Source: a virus. From it: 26,250 nt of DNA. This document shows positions 8,228 through 15,345 of this stretch, one piece after another. Made by a program: the position numbers and the translations under genes. Under the pieces are notes generated by a model that was not told where the DNA came from, did no database searches, and saw only the letters and a list, made by a program, of their open reading frames with translations. Every line of letters starts with the position of its first letter. The stretch's first letter is position 1. The stretch covers positions 1 to 26,250 of IMG/VR virus record IMGVR_UViG_3300008216_001052, one strand, 5' to 3'.

Positions 8228-10402
8228 CTATCCGACAGCAACCGGTGTTTGGGTTTCAGCTTCCGTTTCCCGTTCCATACTCAGTTGATCTCCTAACCGA
8301 GCCTCAAACAATTCCACTGCTTTAGCGGTCTTGTCACTGGATCGTCCCAACTGACGTTTAAATTTTTCTATCTCAACTCGTTTCTTATCATGGACGCTTT
8401 CACGTTCAGACGTTTGCAGATCGCCCTTGATACGTTTTAATTCTTCTTGCAACTGTTGTATCTGTTGTTGCTGTTGACCGATAATAGCCGTTCTTTCCAA
8501 TACACCTTCTGTATCGGCAACTTCTGTTTGTTCCAGTATCTCAACTTGGTCAATAATGCCAGCTTGATAGAGTTGCATATAATATTCAAATCTTGCCCAA
8601 CGATTAGACGGCATCGTAGAACCGCTTACAACAATTAGGTCATAGCTACCAATTGTTACGTCATTTACTCTTCCTAGTATTTCACCAGTGAAATCATCGT
8701 ATATAGGTCTATTCAGAGTAGCTTCGCTTGTTCTTCCGTCTGGTTTCATAAGGCGAATCACCTTTTCATCTGTATAAGTCTGTTGGATCAACTGAACCAC
8801 ACTACGAGCTACCTGATTCAGCATTTCATCTATGTCATCCAACTTTGATTTGATACGTCGTTGGGCGTATTCATCAACGGCAACAGTTCCCTTGTATGTC
8901 TGCGGAGCAGCACTAGGGTCACCCTGAGATAGTGGGTGTATGCCTAAAATGTGATAGATACTTGATTTCGCATCTTCTTTATTCTTATATAATTCATTTG
9001 GCAGTGGAATCGGACCCGCTACAATAGGTTGTCCTAATTCAGGGTCATATTCGATTACACCAGTTCCAGCTCTAGACCATTCTTCTTCTAATTGTTTTCT
9101 ATCCATAGACCCACGTGGTATAAGTAGCTTTGTGTTTGTGGAACTGGATGCATGGGCTATAATGAGAGATGTTAGCTTATTGATATATTCCTGTATAGGC
9201 TTTACGAAGCGTACATCACTCATAGGGTAAGGATTTCTATTATGCCTATTCATTAGCGGAACAATTGGATAGTTATCTATATCCATAATTGATTGTTCTA
9301 CCATTAAACCGCCAATAGACATTATTCGCTGAATCCTATCAACCATTACTTCATTTAAGACGATAACGCCTTCTTCTATCATAGTCTCATTAGTTACAGG
9401 AGTAATGCGAGTTGTAGTACCCGGTATTGACCCCTCATGTTCTTCCCCTGGCATAATTGTAGGTTGCCCAGTCGCAGGGTCAGGCATCATGTGATATACA
9501 CCGCCTGTGGACTCATATATCTGTAATAACTCCATAACTGCTTTATCGTCAGTTACGGGCTGTACACCTTGAGCAGTTTCCATAAATACTGCAGGTTCTT
9601 CAGCGAACTCATTAAATCCGTCTTCATTCATAATATTCTCTTCACCAGTAAGTGAATCAAGAATATGGAAGTATGGTAATTTTACTTTTTCATATCTATC
9701 TATTATTTCATAATGTCTGTTATTGCCATCATTGTCTTCAGTGGGGCCGACTTGCTGATCTTCTGATCCATCCCTAGATGTGGCGGGATACCTGTTATTA
9801 CTTGAGCAAGTCATCATATCGTCTATTTTATCAACCACAGACGGAAATACAGTTTTAATCTGCTCTTCTGTAATTCGTTTAGCCACAATCATACAGGCAG
9901 AGTCCCTAGCGAAAGGGTCTTTGCTATTGGGGTCAAGATATAAATCAAGAGGGTCAATATTCTTAATCTTGATTTCACCTCTCCCAAAGTCCGCCATACC
10001 ATCCACATAGGTTTGTAAGACTCCCATACCCTTTACATAGTAATCATCCACCACTTGTTTCAACTCTACGTTTCCATTAGATATATCCCATATATAAGCC
10101 ATTATATCTGAAAAGAGCCTACCGACCTTATTATCGGAGTCATCCCTGCCTGCTGATTGAAATTTTGGTTTATTTGCGGTCAGTAGTGATTTTGCCTGTT
10201 CTACTGCCGGATATATGATATTGTCCACAATGGGGACTTGAGACCGTTTGGCAAGTACGTTTTTATGTTCCGTCTTCCATTGCTGGTTATTACGGAACTC
10301 ATCGTCTTCCATGGCTTGTGTTGCCCATGTTGCCCTACCTTCGTGGTAGTTATCTAATAGGCGTTCTGATTTGGCTACTTCTGGGTGTTTTTCGTGTGGC
10401 AT
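8228..10402 (-). CDS. Portal protein, P22-like, 724 aa
   Basis: The N-terminal region (WATQAMEDDEFRNNQQW...RSQVPIVDNIIYPAVEQAKSLL) and the following VDDYYVKGMGVLQTYVD and IDPLDLYLDPNSKDPFARDS segments match the large P22-type portal family. In that family the DP-h-xxYxDP motif recurs in the wing/stem region. Residues about 640-710 form a Gln-rich coiled coil that could be the barrel-like C-terminal extension. The portal forms the dodecameric DNA gate that docks the terminase and adaptor. The length of 724 aa agrees with P22 gp1. No clear Shine-Dalgarno precedes the ATG, which is odd for so highly needed a protein. Confidence 0.88.
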   Translation of the reverse strand: MPHEKHPEVAKSERLLDNYHEGRATWATQAMEDDEFRNNQQWKTEHKNVLAKRSQVPIVDNIIYPAVEQAKSLLTANKPKFQSAGRDDSDNKVGRLFSDIMAYIWDISNGNVELKQVVDDYYVKGMGVLQTYVDGMADFGRGEIKIKNIDPLDLYLDPNSKDPFARDSACMIVAKRITEEQIKTVFPSVVDKIDDMMTCSSNNRYPATSRDGSEDQQVGPTEDNDGNNRHYEIIDRYEKVKLPYFHILDSLTGEENIMNEDGFNEFAEEPAVFMETAQGVQPVTDDKAVMELLQIYESTGGVYHMMPDPATGQPTIMPGEEHEGSIPGTTTRITPVTNETMIEEGVIVLNEVMVDRIQRIMSIGGLMVEQSIMDIDNYPIVPLMNRHNRNPYPMSDVRFVKPIQEYINKLTSLIIAHASSSTNTKLLIPRGSMDRKQLEEEWSRAGTGVIEYDPELGQPIVAGPIPLPNELYKNKEDAKSSIYHILGIHPLSQGDPSAAPQTYKGTVAVDEYAQRRIKSKLDDIDEMLNQVARSVVQLIQQTYTDEKVIRLMKPDGRTSEATLNRPIYDDFTGEILGRVNDVTIGSYDLIVVSGSTMPSNRWARFEYYMQLYQAGIIDQVEILEQTEVADTEGVLERTAIIGQQQQQIQQLQEELKRIKGDLQTSERESVHDKKRVEIEKFKRQLGRSSDKTAKAVELFEARLGDQLSMERETEAETQTPVAVG

Positions 10403-10469
10403 TAAAATTTATGGAGTGAAACTGGGGGCGAGTTTATTAAAGAGAAATCCCGATTCTCAACAGCATTTA

Positions 10470-11963
10470 TTAAACTAATTGCCAATCACTGAATATATTA
10501 TATCTTCTCTTCGATAATAACGGCACATCGTCTACTTTATGGTAAGGAGAGAATGAGCCCTTGTTTGCATAGTATAAGCCATCCAATATATCATCGTGCT
10601 TTCCCCTAGGGAACAAAAGTAACTCATCCATCAGTTCTTGTTGTTTCTGATGTATAAACATCTGCCTTTTAGCAAATATGGGCTGAAGTGACTCTAGTCT
10701 GTTGCTTTTAGAGTTTCGTGGGTTTTCCTTGATATTTAAACCCGGAATGAACAGATTTTCCTCCCTAGAGCGTTTTATGACATATTCACGAAGCATTTCC
10801 TGATAACCAACAGATTCTATCCTTGTCTTCTCTGAACGGTACCTCCTGAAGTTATTTACAATAGCTTCTGCCAGATTTAACGGTGTAGCGTGTTTTCTGT
10901 AATAAGGAAGTGAGAATCTTCGTTCCTGGTCATCAATAGCCAGATTGTAGATTACTGAATAGTCAGCGCTTCTTTTAACACTTGATGCTGGATCAACCCC
11001 CGTAAACACATTTATGGGAACTATCTCATCACAAGGTGAACCATCCAATGATGTAATCTTTAAAAAATTTTTATTATTTTTTCTGTAGAAATCACCCTCA
11101 TAGAACCTGAAATCTTCCGCTTTAAACAATTGATCCTCATCACCAACTATTTCACAAGCATATTCCCTATAGAACACAGACAATCTGTTAATAGAGTCCA
11201 GTTCCTTCTTCTTTTCCAGTAATTTCTCAATACTCCACCATTCTTCCCATAATGCTATATTATTCTCAAAATCTGGCTTAAAGGTCATATTTTCCCATCC
11301 GTGCATATCTTTCAGCGTCTCCACCAGACATCTTTGGTGCTGAGGTGTACCAATAACAACTATACGCCCTTTCATGGGGTCTAACGATGGAACTGCACTT
11401 TGTAGCAGCCATCTTAGGTTATTTTCCATAGCTTCGGCTGTTTTGGTATTATTCTCGTCTTCGGGGTCATCTACAATAATAAGCGTAGGACGTTGGTTCC
11501 CTACCTTGATTCCCCTTATCTGTTGTCCCGTACCCTTGCAGATAATCATAGACCCGTCTTTTAACTCTATTTCTGATTTAGACCATATCTTTGCGCTGTG
11601 AGACCCCCAATAGCCATACAACGAACGGAATGTTTCAGAGAAATCCATAGTGTCTTTCAATAGACCCAGTAGCTTGACCGCATGATCCTGTGTTCTAGAC
11701 ACCAAAATTATCAGTTTCTGCCCTTTTCCGTACATAAGGTGATATAATGGGAATATACCCCCTATAATTGATGATTTGGCGTGTCCACGTGGCGCCACTA
11801 TGTTCATTTGCTTTATATCGGGGTTAAGCAGTCTTTCTGCTATCTCATAATGGAATTTCGGGGAGTTTACTGCAAACATATTCGGCATACAGACTTTACC
11901 AAATAACACCATATCGTGTTTTAGCTTCTGGAGTATCTCCTTCTGCTGTTTATCAGTATCCAT
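10470..11963 (-). CDS. Terminase large subunit, 497 aa
   Basis: The ATPase domain shows Walker A PRGHAKSS (residues 58-65), Walker B LIIVDDPED (161-169) and the coupling motif VVIGTP (202-207). The C-terminal RNase H-like nuclease shows its acidic residues in VDPASS (D324), RIESVGYQ (E383) and GKHDDILDG (D457/D458). The arrangement and length suit a headful-type large terminase that pumps DNA through the portal and cuts the concatemer. The start overlaps the basic micro-ORF by 11 bp and has a short-spaced AAAAAGG. All key residues are present, so it should be active. Confidence 0.93.
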   Translation of the reverse strand: MDTDKQQKEILQKLKHDMVLFGKVCMPNMFAVNSPKFHYEIAERLLNPDIKQMNIVAPRGHAKSSIIGGIFPLYHLMYGKGQKLIILVSRTQDHAVKLLGLLKDTMDFSETFRSLYGYWGSHSAKIWSKSEIELKDGSMIICKGTGQQIRGIKVGNQRPTLIIVDDPEDENNTKTAEAMENNLRWLLQSAVPSLDPMKGRIVVIGTPQHQRCLVETLKDMHGWENMTFKPDFENNIALWEEWWSIEKLLEKKKELDSINRLSVFYREYACEIVGDEDQLFKAEDFRFYEGDFYRKNNKNFLKITSLDGSPCDEIVPINVFTGVDPASSVKRSADYSVIYNLAIDDQERRFSLPYYRKHATPLNLAEAIVNNFRRYRSEKTRIESVGYQEMLREYVIKRSREENLFIPGLNIKENPRNSKSNRLESLQPIFAKRQMFIHQKQQELMDELLLFPRGKHDDILDGLYYANKGSFSPYHKVDDVPLLSKRRYNIFSDWQLV

Positions 11964-12036
11964 ATACCTTTTTCTTGGTCTTTTTAGGAGTAGCTCTCTT
12001 TCTTTTACTTGGTTTTATTGGTTTTTTCTTTTTCAT
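11953..12036 (-). CDS. Extremely basic 27 aa peptide
   Basis: Reading from ATG at 12036 gives MKKKKPIKPSKRKRATPKKT then KKKVYGY and a TGA at 11953-11955. More than half of the residues are Lys or Arg. The ATG shares one base with the stop of the 52 aa ORF (TGATG), and the 3' end overlaps the large terminase start by 11 bp, so it fits as a coupled cistron. The tail resembles disordered nucleic-acid-binding tails. It has no independent RBS. A role in terminase expression or DNA binding is speculation. Confidence 0.5.
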   Translation of the reverse strand: MKKKKPIKPSKRKRATPKKTKKKVYGY

Positions 12037-12194
12037 CAGTAATCAGACCCCATTAATCTATGTATTTCACCATCACTAACACTTAAGCCCATATCTTCAG
12101 CCACGGCAGAAAGCACGTCCATGAAAGTCAATAGCTTTTGTTCGTCAGTAGACTCTATTACGACTAGTTTTTTAAGCTTCTTTGACTTCTTCAT
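12036..12194 (-). CDS. Small protein between terminase genes, 52 aa
   Basis: The ATG at 12194 lies inside the end of the terminase small-subunit-like gene and is preceded by AAGGAA with a 7-base spacer. The protein begins with a basic stretch (MKKSKKLKKL), then a short strand VVIES and an acidic helical part (EQKLLTFMDVLSAVAEDMGL), and ends RLMGSDY. It could be a small accessory of the packaging complex, judging only from its place. The family is not recognised. Confidence 0.6.
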   Translation of the reverse strand: MKKSKKLKKLVVIESTDEQKLLTFMDVLSAVAEDMGLSVSDGEIHRLMGSDY

Positions 12195-12948
12195 GCGGTA
12201 TTTCCTTCTTTTGCGACATTTTCAGGCTTTTCTTCTCTTCAGTTGCTATTTTATCAAGGATGGTACTGGTCATATCTATTTGAACCATATCTGTCTGCAT
12301 AGATTTCTTAGGCAGCATATCCATAATCCTTACAAATTGCTCCGCACCCCTGAGAATGTTCGACGCGTCCCCGTTTGTCTTAGCAACAGTAATGCCATCC
12401 AGTATAATATCCAGTACATCACCTTGTGATATATTCCTGTCACTTAAGGCTTTTTGTATTTCTTCATCCAACATTCTCTGTATCCTTTCTTTCTTGAATA
12501 AACGCTTTGCAGTAAGGTCGGGGCGTTCCTGATCGCTCCTGTAAACATTACCAATAAGGTTCCAGTCAATCAAATGACCGCCTAGCATCATTTCAGCATA
12601 AACTTTTACTGCGTTCTTTGTTCTAGTTTTACCCGCTTCTTGCTCATCCCATGTAAGAACACCCACCTGAGAATACTGCCCCGCATTTCTATGGGGTATA
12701 TACTCCAGTTTTGACTTATTCAGCCACTGCCTCCCAAATGGAAATGTTACCTGTTCTACTGTTTTGTACTGCTTACGATAAATACACTCAGAAACATACC
12801 CATCGTCACTAATACCAAAGTCACCTACCTGACATTTCCGCCAAGACTTGTATTGTATTTCTCTATTAGTTGCTTCTTCTTCGGAATACACAGGATAAGT
12901 AACATCTTGGTAATTATTTTTCTTAAATTTTCTGGTAATAAAGTCCAT
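12172..12948 (-). CDS. Putative terminase small subunit, 258 aa
   Basis: It precedes the large terminase in the operon, the usual place of the small subunit, which recognises phage DNA and regulates packaging. Residues 145-215 (AKRLFKKERIQRMLDEEIQKA...DVLDIILDGITVAK...ILRGAEQFVRIMDML) are helical and resemble the oligomerisation region of small terminases. The N-terminal half contains SWRKCQVGDFGISDDGYVSE then CIYRKQYK (residues 35-62), unlike a classic HTH and of unknown fold. The only possible ATG has no Shine-Dalgarno and directly abuts a 16 bp palindrome. The assignment is by synteny plus the helical C-terminus. Confidence 0.65.
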   Translation of the reverse strand: MDFITRKFKKNNYQDVTYPVYSEEEATNREIQYKSWRKCQVGDFGISDDGYVSECIYRKQYKTVEQVTFPFGRQWLNKSKLEYIPHRNAGQYSQVGVLTWDEQEAGKTRTKNAVKVYAEMMLGGHLIDWNLIGNVYRSDQERPDLTAKRLFKKERIQRMLDEEIQKALSDRNISQGDVLDIILDGITVAKTNGDASNILRGAEQFVRIMDMLPKKSMQTDMVQIDMTSTILDKIATEEKKSLKMSQKKEIPHEEVKEA

Positions 12949-12964
12949 TACTGTTATAACAGTA
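12949..12964. promoter_or_regulatory. Palindrome A next to the virion operon start
   Basis: TACTGTTATAACAGTA is a perfect 16 bp palindrome ending one base before the ATG at 12948. The half-site TACTGT/ACAGTA recurs in palindrome B and, imperfectly, at 18451-18472. It could be an operator, or an RNA hairpin that controls translation of the first virion gene in place of a Shine-Dalgarno. Confidence 0.55.
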
Positions 12965-13012
12965 TACTATAATAAATAATACAGTTGCTTTAAGGAGCAG
13001 TTCCGTATATAT

Positions 13013-13034
13013 TACTGTTATATATATAACAGTA
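13013..13034. promoter_or_regulatory. Palindrome B, 22 bp, SOS-box-like dyad
   Basis: A perfect 22 bp palindrome of the form TACTGT-N10-ACAGTA with an all-AT centre. It resembles the enterobacterial LexA box (TACTG, alternating TA, CAGTA; CTGT-N8-ACAG) but the spacer is two bases longer. The site at 18451-18472 has the same overall length and outer half-sites. It lies between two leftward genes, so it probably controls the virion operon. Confidence 0.6.
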
Positions 13035-13065
13035 GTGTTTATTACAGTAGTTTATATACAGTAGT
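13029..13065. repeat. Three direct repeats of ACAGTAGT
   Basis: ACAGTAGT occurs at 13029, 13044 and 13058 (spacing 15 and 14 bp), each preceded by an AT-rich stretch. The first copy is also the right arm of palindrome B. The helical-turn-like regularity suggests cooperative binding of one protein, as at an iterated operator or a replication iteron array. Confidence 0.6.
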
Positions 13066-13080
13066 ATAATCCATGCAGTT

Positions 13081-13281
13081 TTAATCAAATTCAATGTGTG
13101 GAACTCCATCTTTGTACTTCATCCATTTCTCCGTTTCAATAGTCTTTAAGTAAATCTTCTCTTCTGCACTAAATACACTCAGTATATGGTAAACAGATAT
13201 ATCATCTAAAGTCTCTACAACTTCAAATTTGCCAGTATTATGGTCATAACGCTCTAGTTTCTGCGTTTCTTCATATTTCAT
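13081..13281 (-). CDS. Small protein of unknown function, 66 aa
   Basis: This is a charged protein (MKYEETQKLERYDHNTGKFE then VVETLDDISVYHILSVFSAEEKIYLKTIE...). It is the first leftward gene from the divergent region and lies upstream of the operator-like cluster that precedes the virion operon. No strong Shine-Dalgarno is seen. The family is not recognised. Its position makes a regulatory role possible, but there is no DNA-binding motif to support that. Confidence 0.55.
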   Translation of the reverse strand: MKYEETQKLERYDHNTGKFEVVETLDDISVYHILSVFSAEEKIYLKTIETEKWMKYKDGVPHIEFD

Positions 13282-13387
13282 GTAGCGAAGATAAACTAGC
13301 GTAACTCCGATTCTCTACAGCCCATTTTTGAAAAATTAACGTAGACTGCGTGTGTGGGATATATAGGGTACCTACCCCCGTCTTCTT

Positions 13388-13473
13388 GGGTTGCGGTAGG
13401 GTCGCAACACGTTGAAAAAACGTGTTTGTGTTGCAAGACCCTATCCGCACCCATTCATCCGCCCTGGGTGAAT
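13388..13473. other. GC-rich region of nested and competing hairpins
   Basis: An outer stem pairs GGGTTGCGGTAGGGTC (13388-13403) with GACCCTATCCGCACCC (13437-13452), with a single bulge on each side. Inside it, AACACGTT/AACGTGTT forms a perfect 8 bp stem with loop GAAAA. GCAACAC can instead pair with GTGTTGC. To the right, CACCCA (13448-13453) can pair with TGGGTG (13465-13470), which would break the outer stem. It lies in the 256 bp gap between divergent transcription units, so it may be a structured leader or attenuator, or a replication origin hairpin. Confidence 0.6.
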
Positions 13474-13500
13474 ATCCCGTATTATTTCTTAAATGATGCG

Positions 13501-13514
13501 GTTAACTAGTTAAC
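13501..13514. promoter_or_regulatory. 14 bp palindrome upstream of the first rightward gene
   Basis: GTTAACTAGTTAAC is a perfect palindrome that can also be read as a tandem GTTAACTA repeat. It lies 23 bp before the ATG at 13538 and immediately before the RBS AAGGAG. It is operator-like; its half-site differs from the ACAGTA family. Confidence 0.45.
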
Positions 13515-13537
13515 TAACCTAATAAGGAGTTCTAACC

Positions 13538-13894
13538 ATGGACTTAATCACAATCAAATTCTCGGCTTATAATACATTTAAGAAAGCCTTTGAACCACTC
13601 TTCGAACCCGTCCATACTGACGACCTAACCGATGACCATATCCAAATGGTAATTGACAACGCTACATCTGTAAGTGCATTCTGTGCCCTTGAATCACAGG
13701 TTCCTGATGTTACTTCACATATGGATGAGATTAAACAGATGCTTAACTGGAAGGGTGATGTAACGGTCACAGACTACTCTTACGATTTAAAGGGCAAGGA
13801 ACGTTCAGGGTTCTCTATCAATCTGCAACGTGAAAAGTCCCGCAAGATTGGATTAGTGGGGTTTAAAGAGCGTTTGGCTGGTCTTGTGAGATAA
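13538..13894 (+). CDS. Early protein of unknown function, 118 aa
   Basis: This is the first gene of the rightward early module, with AAGGAG and an 8-base spacer. The N-terminal half is acidic and helical (FEPVHTDDLTDDHIQMVIDN...). The C-terminal half is basic (YDLKGKERSGFSINLQREKSRKIGLVGFKERLAG). No catalytic motif or HTH is recognised. A terminator follows, so it is probably transcribed alone and early, as host-takeover genes often are (inference). Confidence 0.75.
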   Translation: MDLITIKFSAYNTFKKAFEPLFEPVHTDDLTDDHIQMVIDNATSVSAFCALESQVPDVTSHMDEIKQMLNWKGDVTVTDYSYDLKGKERSGFSINLQREKSRKIGLVGFKERLAGLVR

Positions 13895-13911
13895 GCATAG
13901 TCATCTACATA

Positions 13912-13943
13912 GAGCAGGCGGGCATTGTTCCGTCTGTTCTTTT
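13912..13943 (+). terminator. Rho-independent terminator
   Basis: GAGCAGGCGG (13912-13921) pairs with CCGTCTGTTC (13930-13939): ten pairs including two G-U, with an 8-base loop and a following TTTT. It lies just after the 118 aa early gene and just before the promoter-like motif at 13971. Confidence 0.7.
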
Positions 13944-13970
13944 AAACCCTGCGAATAAAAACGTGCATAT

Positions 13971-13992
13971 TGGACATTAATGTAAAGTATGC
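13971..13992 (+). promoter_or_regulatory. Promoter-like motif shared with 18454-18475
   Basis: TGGACA-N5-TGTA-A-AGTATGC matches 19 of 22 positions of the segment at 18454-18475. Both copies end 20-22 bp before a start codon that has its own RBS. A classical -35 at 17 bp from TATGCG is absent here, so the conserved element could be a phage-specific promoter or an activator site. It directly follows a terminator, the expected order for a new transcription unit. Confidence 0.5.
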
Positions 13993-14014
13993 GAAACTTA
14001 CAAGGAGCAACACT

Positions 14015-14152
14015 ATGATTTGGTTATTAAAACAAAACAGTAATTACTGGCACTTTGCTACTATATTTGAAAGTGTCATAGAAGTACGGAAATCTGAATA
14101 CCCTAACCTATTTGAAGCAATGGCGAGAGCCCGTGACAAGGCATTTGGGTAA
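14015..14152 (+). CDS. Small early protein, 45 aa
   Basis: The start at 14015 is chosen over an upstream ATG at 13970 because AAGGAG lies 7 bases before it and the longer version would begin inside the promoter-like motif. The protein reads MIWLLKQNSNYWHFATIFES then VIEVRKSEYPNLFEAMARARDKAFG: an aromatic N-terminus followed by a helix. The function is unknown. It is coupled to the next ORF by TAATG. Confidence 0.6.
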   Translation: MIWLLKQNSNYWHFATIFESVIEVRKSEYPNLFEAMARARDKAFG

Positions 14153-14235
14153 TGGATATCATACTTGCAATACTGGTCTGGGTACTCTTAGGACTACTGT
14201 TATATCCAGACTTAGTTGATTTCTTTAACAATTAG
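14152..14235 (+). CDS. 27 aa single-pass membrane peptide
   Basis: The frame from ATG 14152 gives MDIILAILVWVLLGLLLYPD then LVDFFNN and TAG. Residues 3-18 form a strongly hydrophobic helix long enough to span most of a membrane. It starts in a TAATG overlap with the previous gene. Small phage membrane peptides of this kind may be superinfection or host-envelope factors; no family is recognised. A chance ORF with such a composition cannot be fully excluded. Confidence 0.5.
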   Translation: MDIILAILVWVLLGLLLYPDLVDFFNN

Positions 14236-14264
14236 GGAACTCCGCATCTTCCCTTTTAAGGTTT

Positions 14265-14380
14265 GCCCAGTACCTTTCGGCGTTTACAGCTGATAAAACT
14301 GGGCTGATCGTTGTACAATACCACAGGTGTGAAACAATACTATTGAAGTTCGCAACCGATTAGTAGGTGTCCACCTGTGG
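14265..14380. other. Non-coding stretch with two inverted repeats
   Basis: Between 14236 and 14414 no gene is seen. GCCCAGT (14265-14271) pairs with ACTGGGC (14298-14304), and CCACAGGTG (14321-14329) pairs perfectly with CACCTGTGG (14372-14380). They could be folded parts of a leader or of a small RNA. No T-run follows either, and the fold does not match a tRNA. Confidence 0.45.
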
Positions 14381-14414
14381 ATTAATTTTCAGACATAAAC
14401 CAAGGAGCAATAAA

Positions 14415-14693
14415 ATGAACCCCAAAGAATATAATTTCAAAGAATATGAAACTAACACTGTTGAAAAAACGGTCATTGAATATGGTAGAGGCAATATACA
14501 TACTGCCGTATTAAATATGAATTCTAAAATTGCTGATTTAGAAATGACCATAGCCGGAATAAAAGAAAACGCCAATACCGATTGGGAAGAAGAATGTGGT
14601 AAGCTTTATGATTTCCTTTGTGAACATAAACCTTATAAAAATTATCCAAAAGGCAAACTTATGGATGAATATCATAAAACAACAAATAACTAA
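14415..14693 (+). CDS. Early protein of unknown function, 92 aa
   Basis: The ATG at 14415 has AAGGAG with a 7-base spacer, so the longer frame starting upstream is rejected. The protein has a helical middle (NIHTAVLNMNSKIADLEMTI then AGIKENANTDWEEE) and a short C-terminal part with two Cys (C62, C69 approx.) in CGKLYDFLCEHKPY. The function is unknown. Confidence 0.7.
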   Translation: MNPKEYNFKEYETNTVEKTVIEYGRGNIHTAVLNMNSKIADLEMTIAGIKENANTDWEEECGKLYDFLCEHKPYKNYPKGKLMDEYHKTTNN

Positions 14694-14699
14694 TAAATA

Positions 14700-14771
14700 C
14701 CCCCGTAATGGACATATTTGTGTATAACCTACCCTTACTTCAAATATCTTATAATTTGTCTGTTATGGGGG
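14700..14771 (+). other. Long-range inverted repeat in the 14694-14839 gap
   Basis: CCCCCGTAA (14700-14708) pairs with TTATGGGGG (14763-14771): nine pairs with one G-U, enclosing a large AT-rich loop. The loop includes TGGACA-TATT-TGTG (14709-14722), which resembles the TGGACA-N4-TGT motif seen at 13971 and 18454. It may be a terminator base or a regulatory leader; no gene is present here. Confidence 0.35.
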
Positions 14772-14839
14772 CAATTAACCCTTAAAACACCCCATATATC
14801 GCTCGTATTTAAAGACCTGTGATATATAAAGGAGAAATA

Positions 14840-14998
14840 ATGACTAAAGAGAAAGAAAAGAGAAGAATTGCTTCTATAATTAAAGCTCTTAATAATGTAC
14901 TTGAAAAGAATTTAAAGAAAGCTAAATCTCTTAACGATTCTACTGAAATTAACGCTTATAAATATGTTCTAAATATCATAAAAAAACATGAACAATAA
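14840..14998 (+). CDS. Small basic helical protein, 52 aa
   Basis: AAAGGAG lies 5 bases before the ATG at 14840. The product (MTKEKEKRRIASIIKALNNV then LEKNLKKAKSLNDSTEINAYKYVLNIIKKHEQ) is almost wholly helical and rich in Lys. It may bind nucleic acid or another protein; there is no recognised family. A run of small genes follows with 0-11 bp between them. Confidence 0.65.
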   Translation: MTKEKEKRRIASIIKALNNVLEKNLKKAKSLNDSTEINAYKYVLNIIKKHEQ

Positions 14999-15009
14999 GG
15001 ATGACTAAA

Positions 15010-15183
15010 ATGAAAAAACGGGGAAAAGTGGATATTGTTGATAGAGATATTGCAACCGTTGAAGTTCTACACGACTTATTACTGGATGCTCATGGATATT
15101 CTCTTTCCTTTTGGGCATTAGAAAGAGCAAGGAAATTAACCGCCAAGATGTATAAGGCTTTAAAGGAGAATAAAAAGCAATGA
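15010..15183 (+). CDS. Small early protein, 57 aa
   Basis: Two ATGs are possible, at 15001 and 15010. The AAGG at 14997-15000 directly touches the first but stands 9 bases from the second, so 15010 is preferred. The product begins MKKRGKVDIVDRDIATVEVL and has a helix ALERARKLTAKMYKALKENK. The function is unknown. Its stop overlaps the next ATG (ATGA). Confidence 0.6.
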   Translation: MKKRGKVDIVDRDIATVEVLHDLLLDAHGYSLSFWALERARKLTAKMYKALKENKKQ

Positions 15184-15344
15184 AATATAAAGCAGAAGTA
15201 AAAGTAGGAACAGACCCTAAATGGTATTCTAATGCATTAAGGTTTGATACCTTTAAACTCGCTGAAGTATATGCAAAAGACTTATTTAGTCGATGGTTAG
15301 CAACTACTAAATGGAGAGTTGTAAAAGATAAGGAATCAAAATAA
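15180..15344 (+). CDS. Small early protein, 54 aa
   Basis: The ATG overlaps the previous stop (ATGA), and TAAAGGAGAA lies upstream within the preceding gene. The product MKYKAEVKVGTDPKWYSNAL then RFDTFKLAEVYAKDLFSRWLATTKWRVVKDKESK looks like a compact strand-helix-strand fold with three Trp. It resembles small phage proteins with a 'FxTxxEAxxYAxxLxxRWxxVxxWRV' pattern (memory only). The function is unknown. Confidence 0.65.
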   Translation: MKYKAEVKVGTDPKWYSNALRFDTFKLAEVYAKDLFSRWLATTKWRVVKDKESK

Positions 15345-15345
15345 T

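Noticed and set aside
12121-12429. Plus-strand frame of 102 codons
   Set aside because: It lies antisense to the small-terminase-like gene and is rich in Phe, Cys and His, typical of a shadow frame.
12949-13034. Canonical LexA (SOS) boxes
   Set aside because: CTGT-N8-ACAG is required for the enterobacterial type; the spacers here are 4 and 10, so only a resemblance is claimed.
13029-13065. CRISPR array
   Set aside because: The repeats are 8 bp with 6-7 bp between them, far too short; no cas genes are present.
14367-14414. Upstream start for the 92 aa protein
   Set aside because: It would run through the CACCTGTGG repeat arm; the ATG at 14415 has AAGGAG at the right distance.
14236-14414. 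tRNA or known riboswitch
   Set aside because: The two inverted repeats do not form a cloverleaf and no conserved riboswitch core was recognised.
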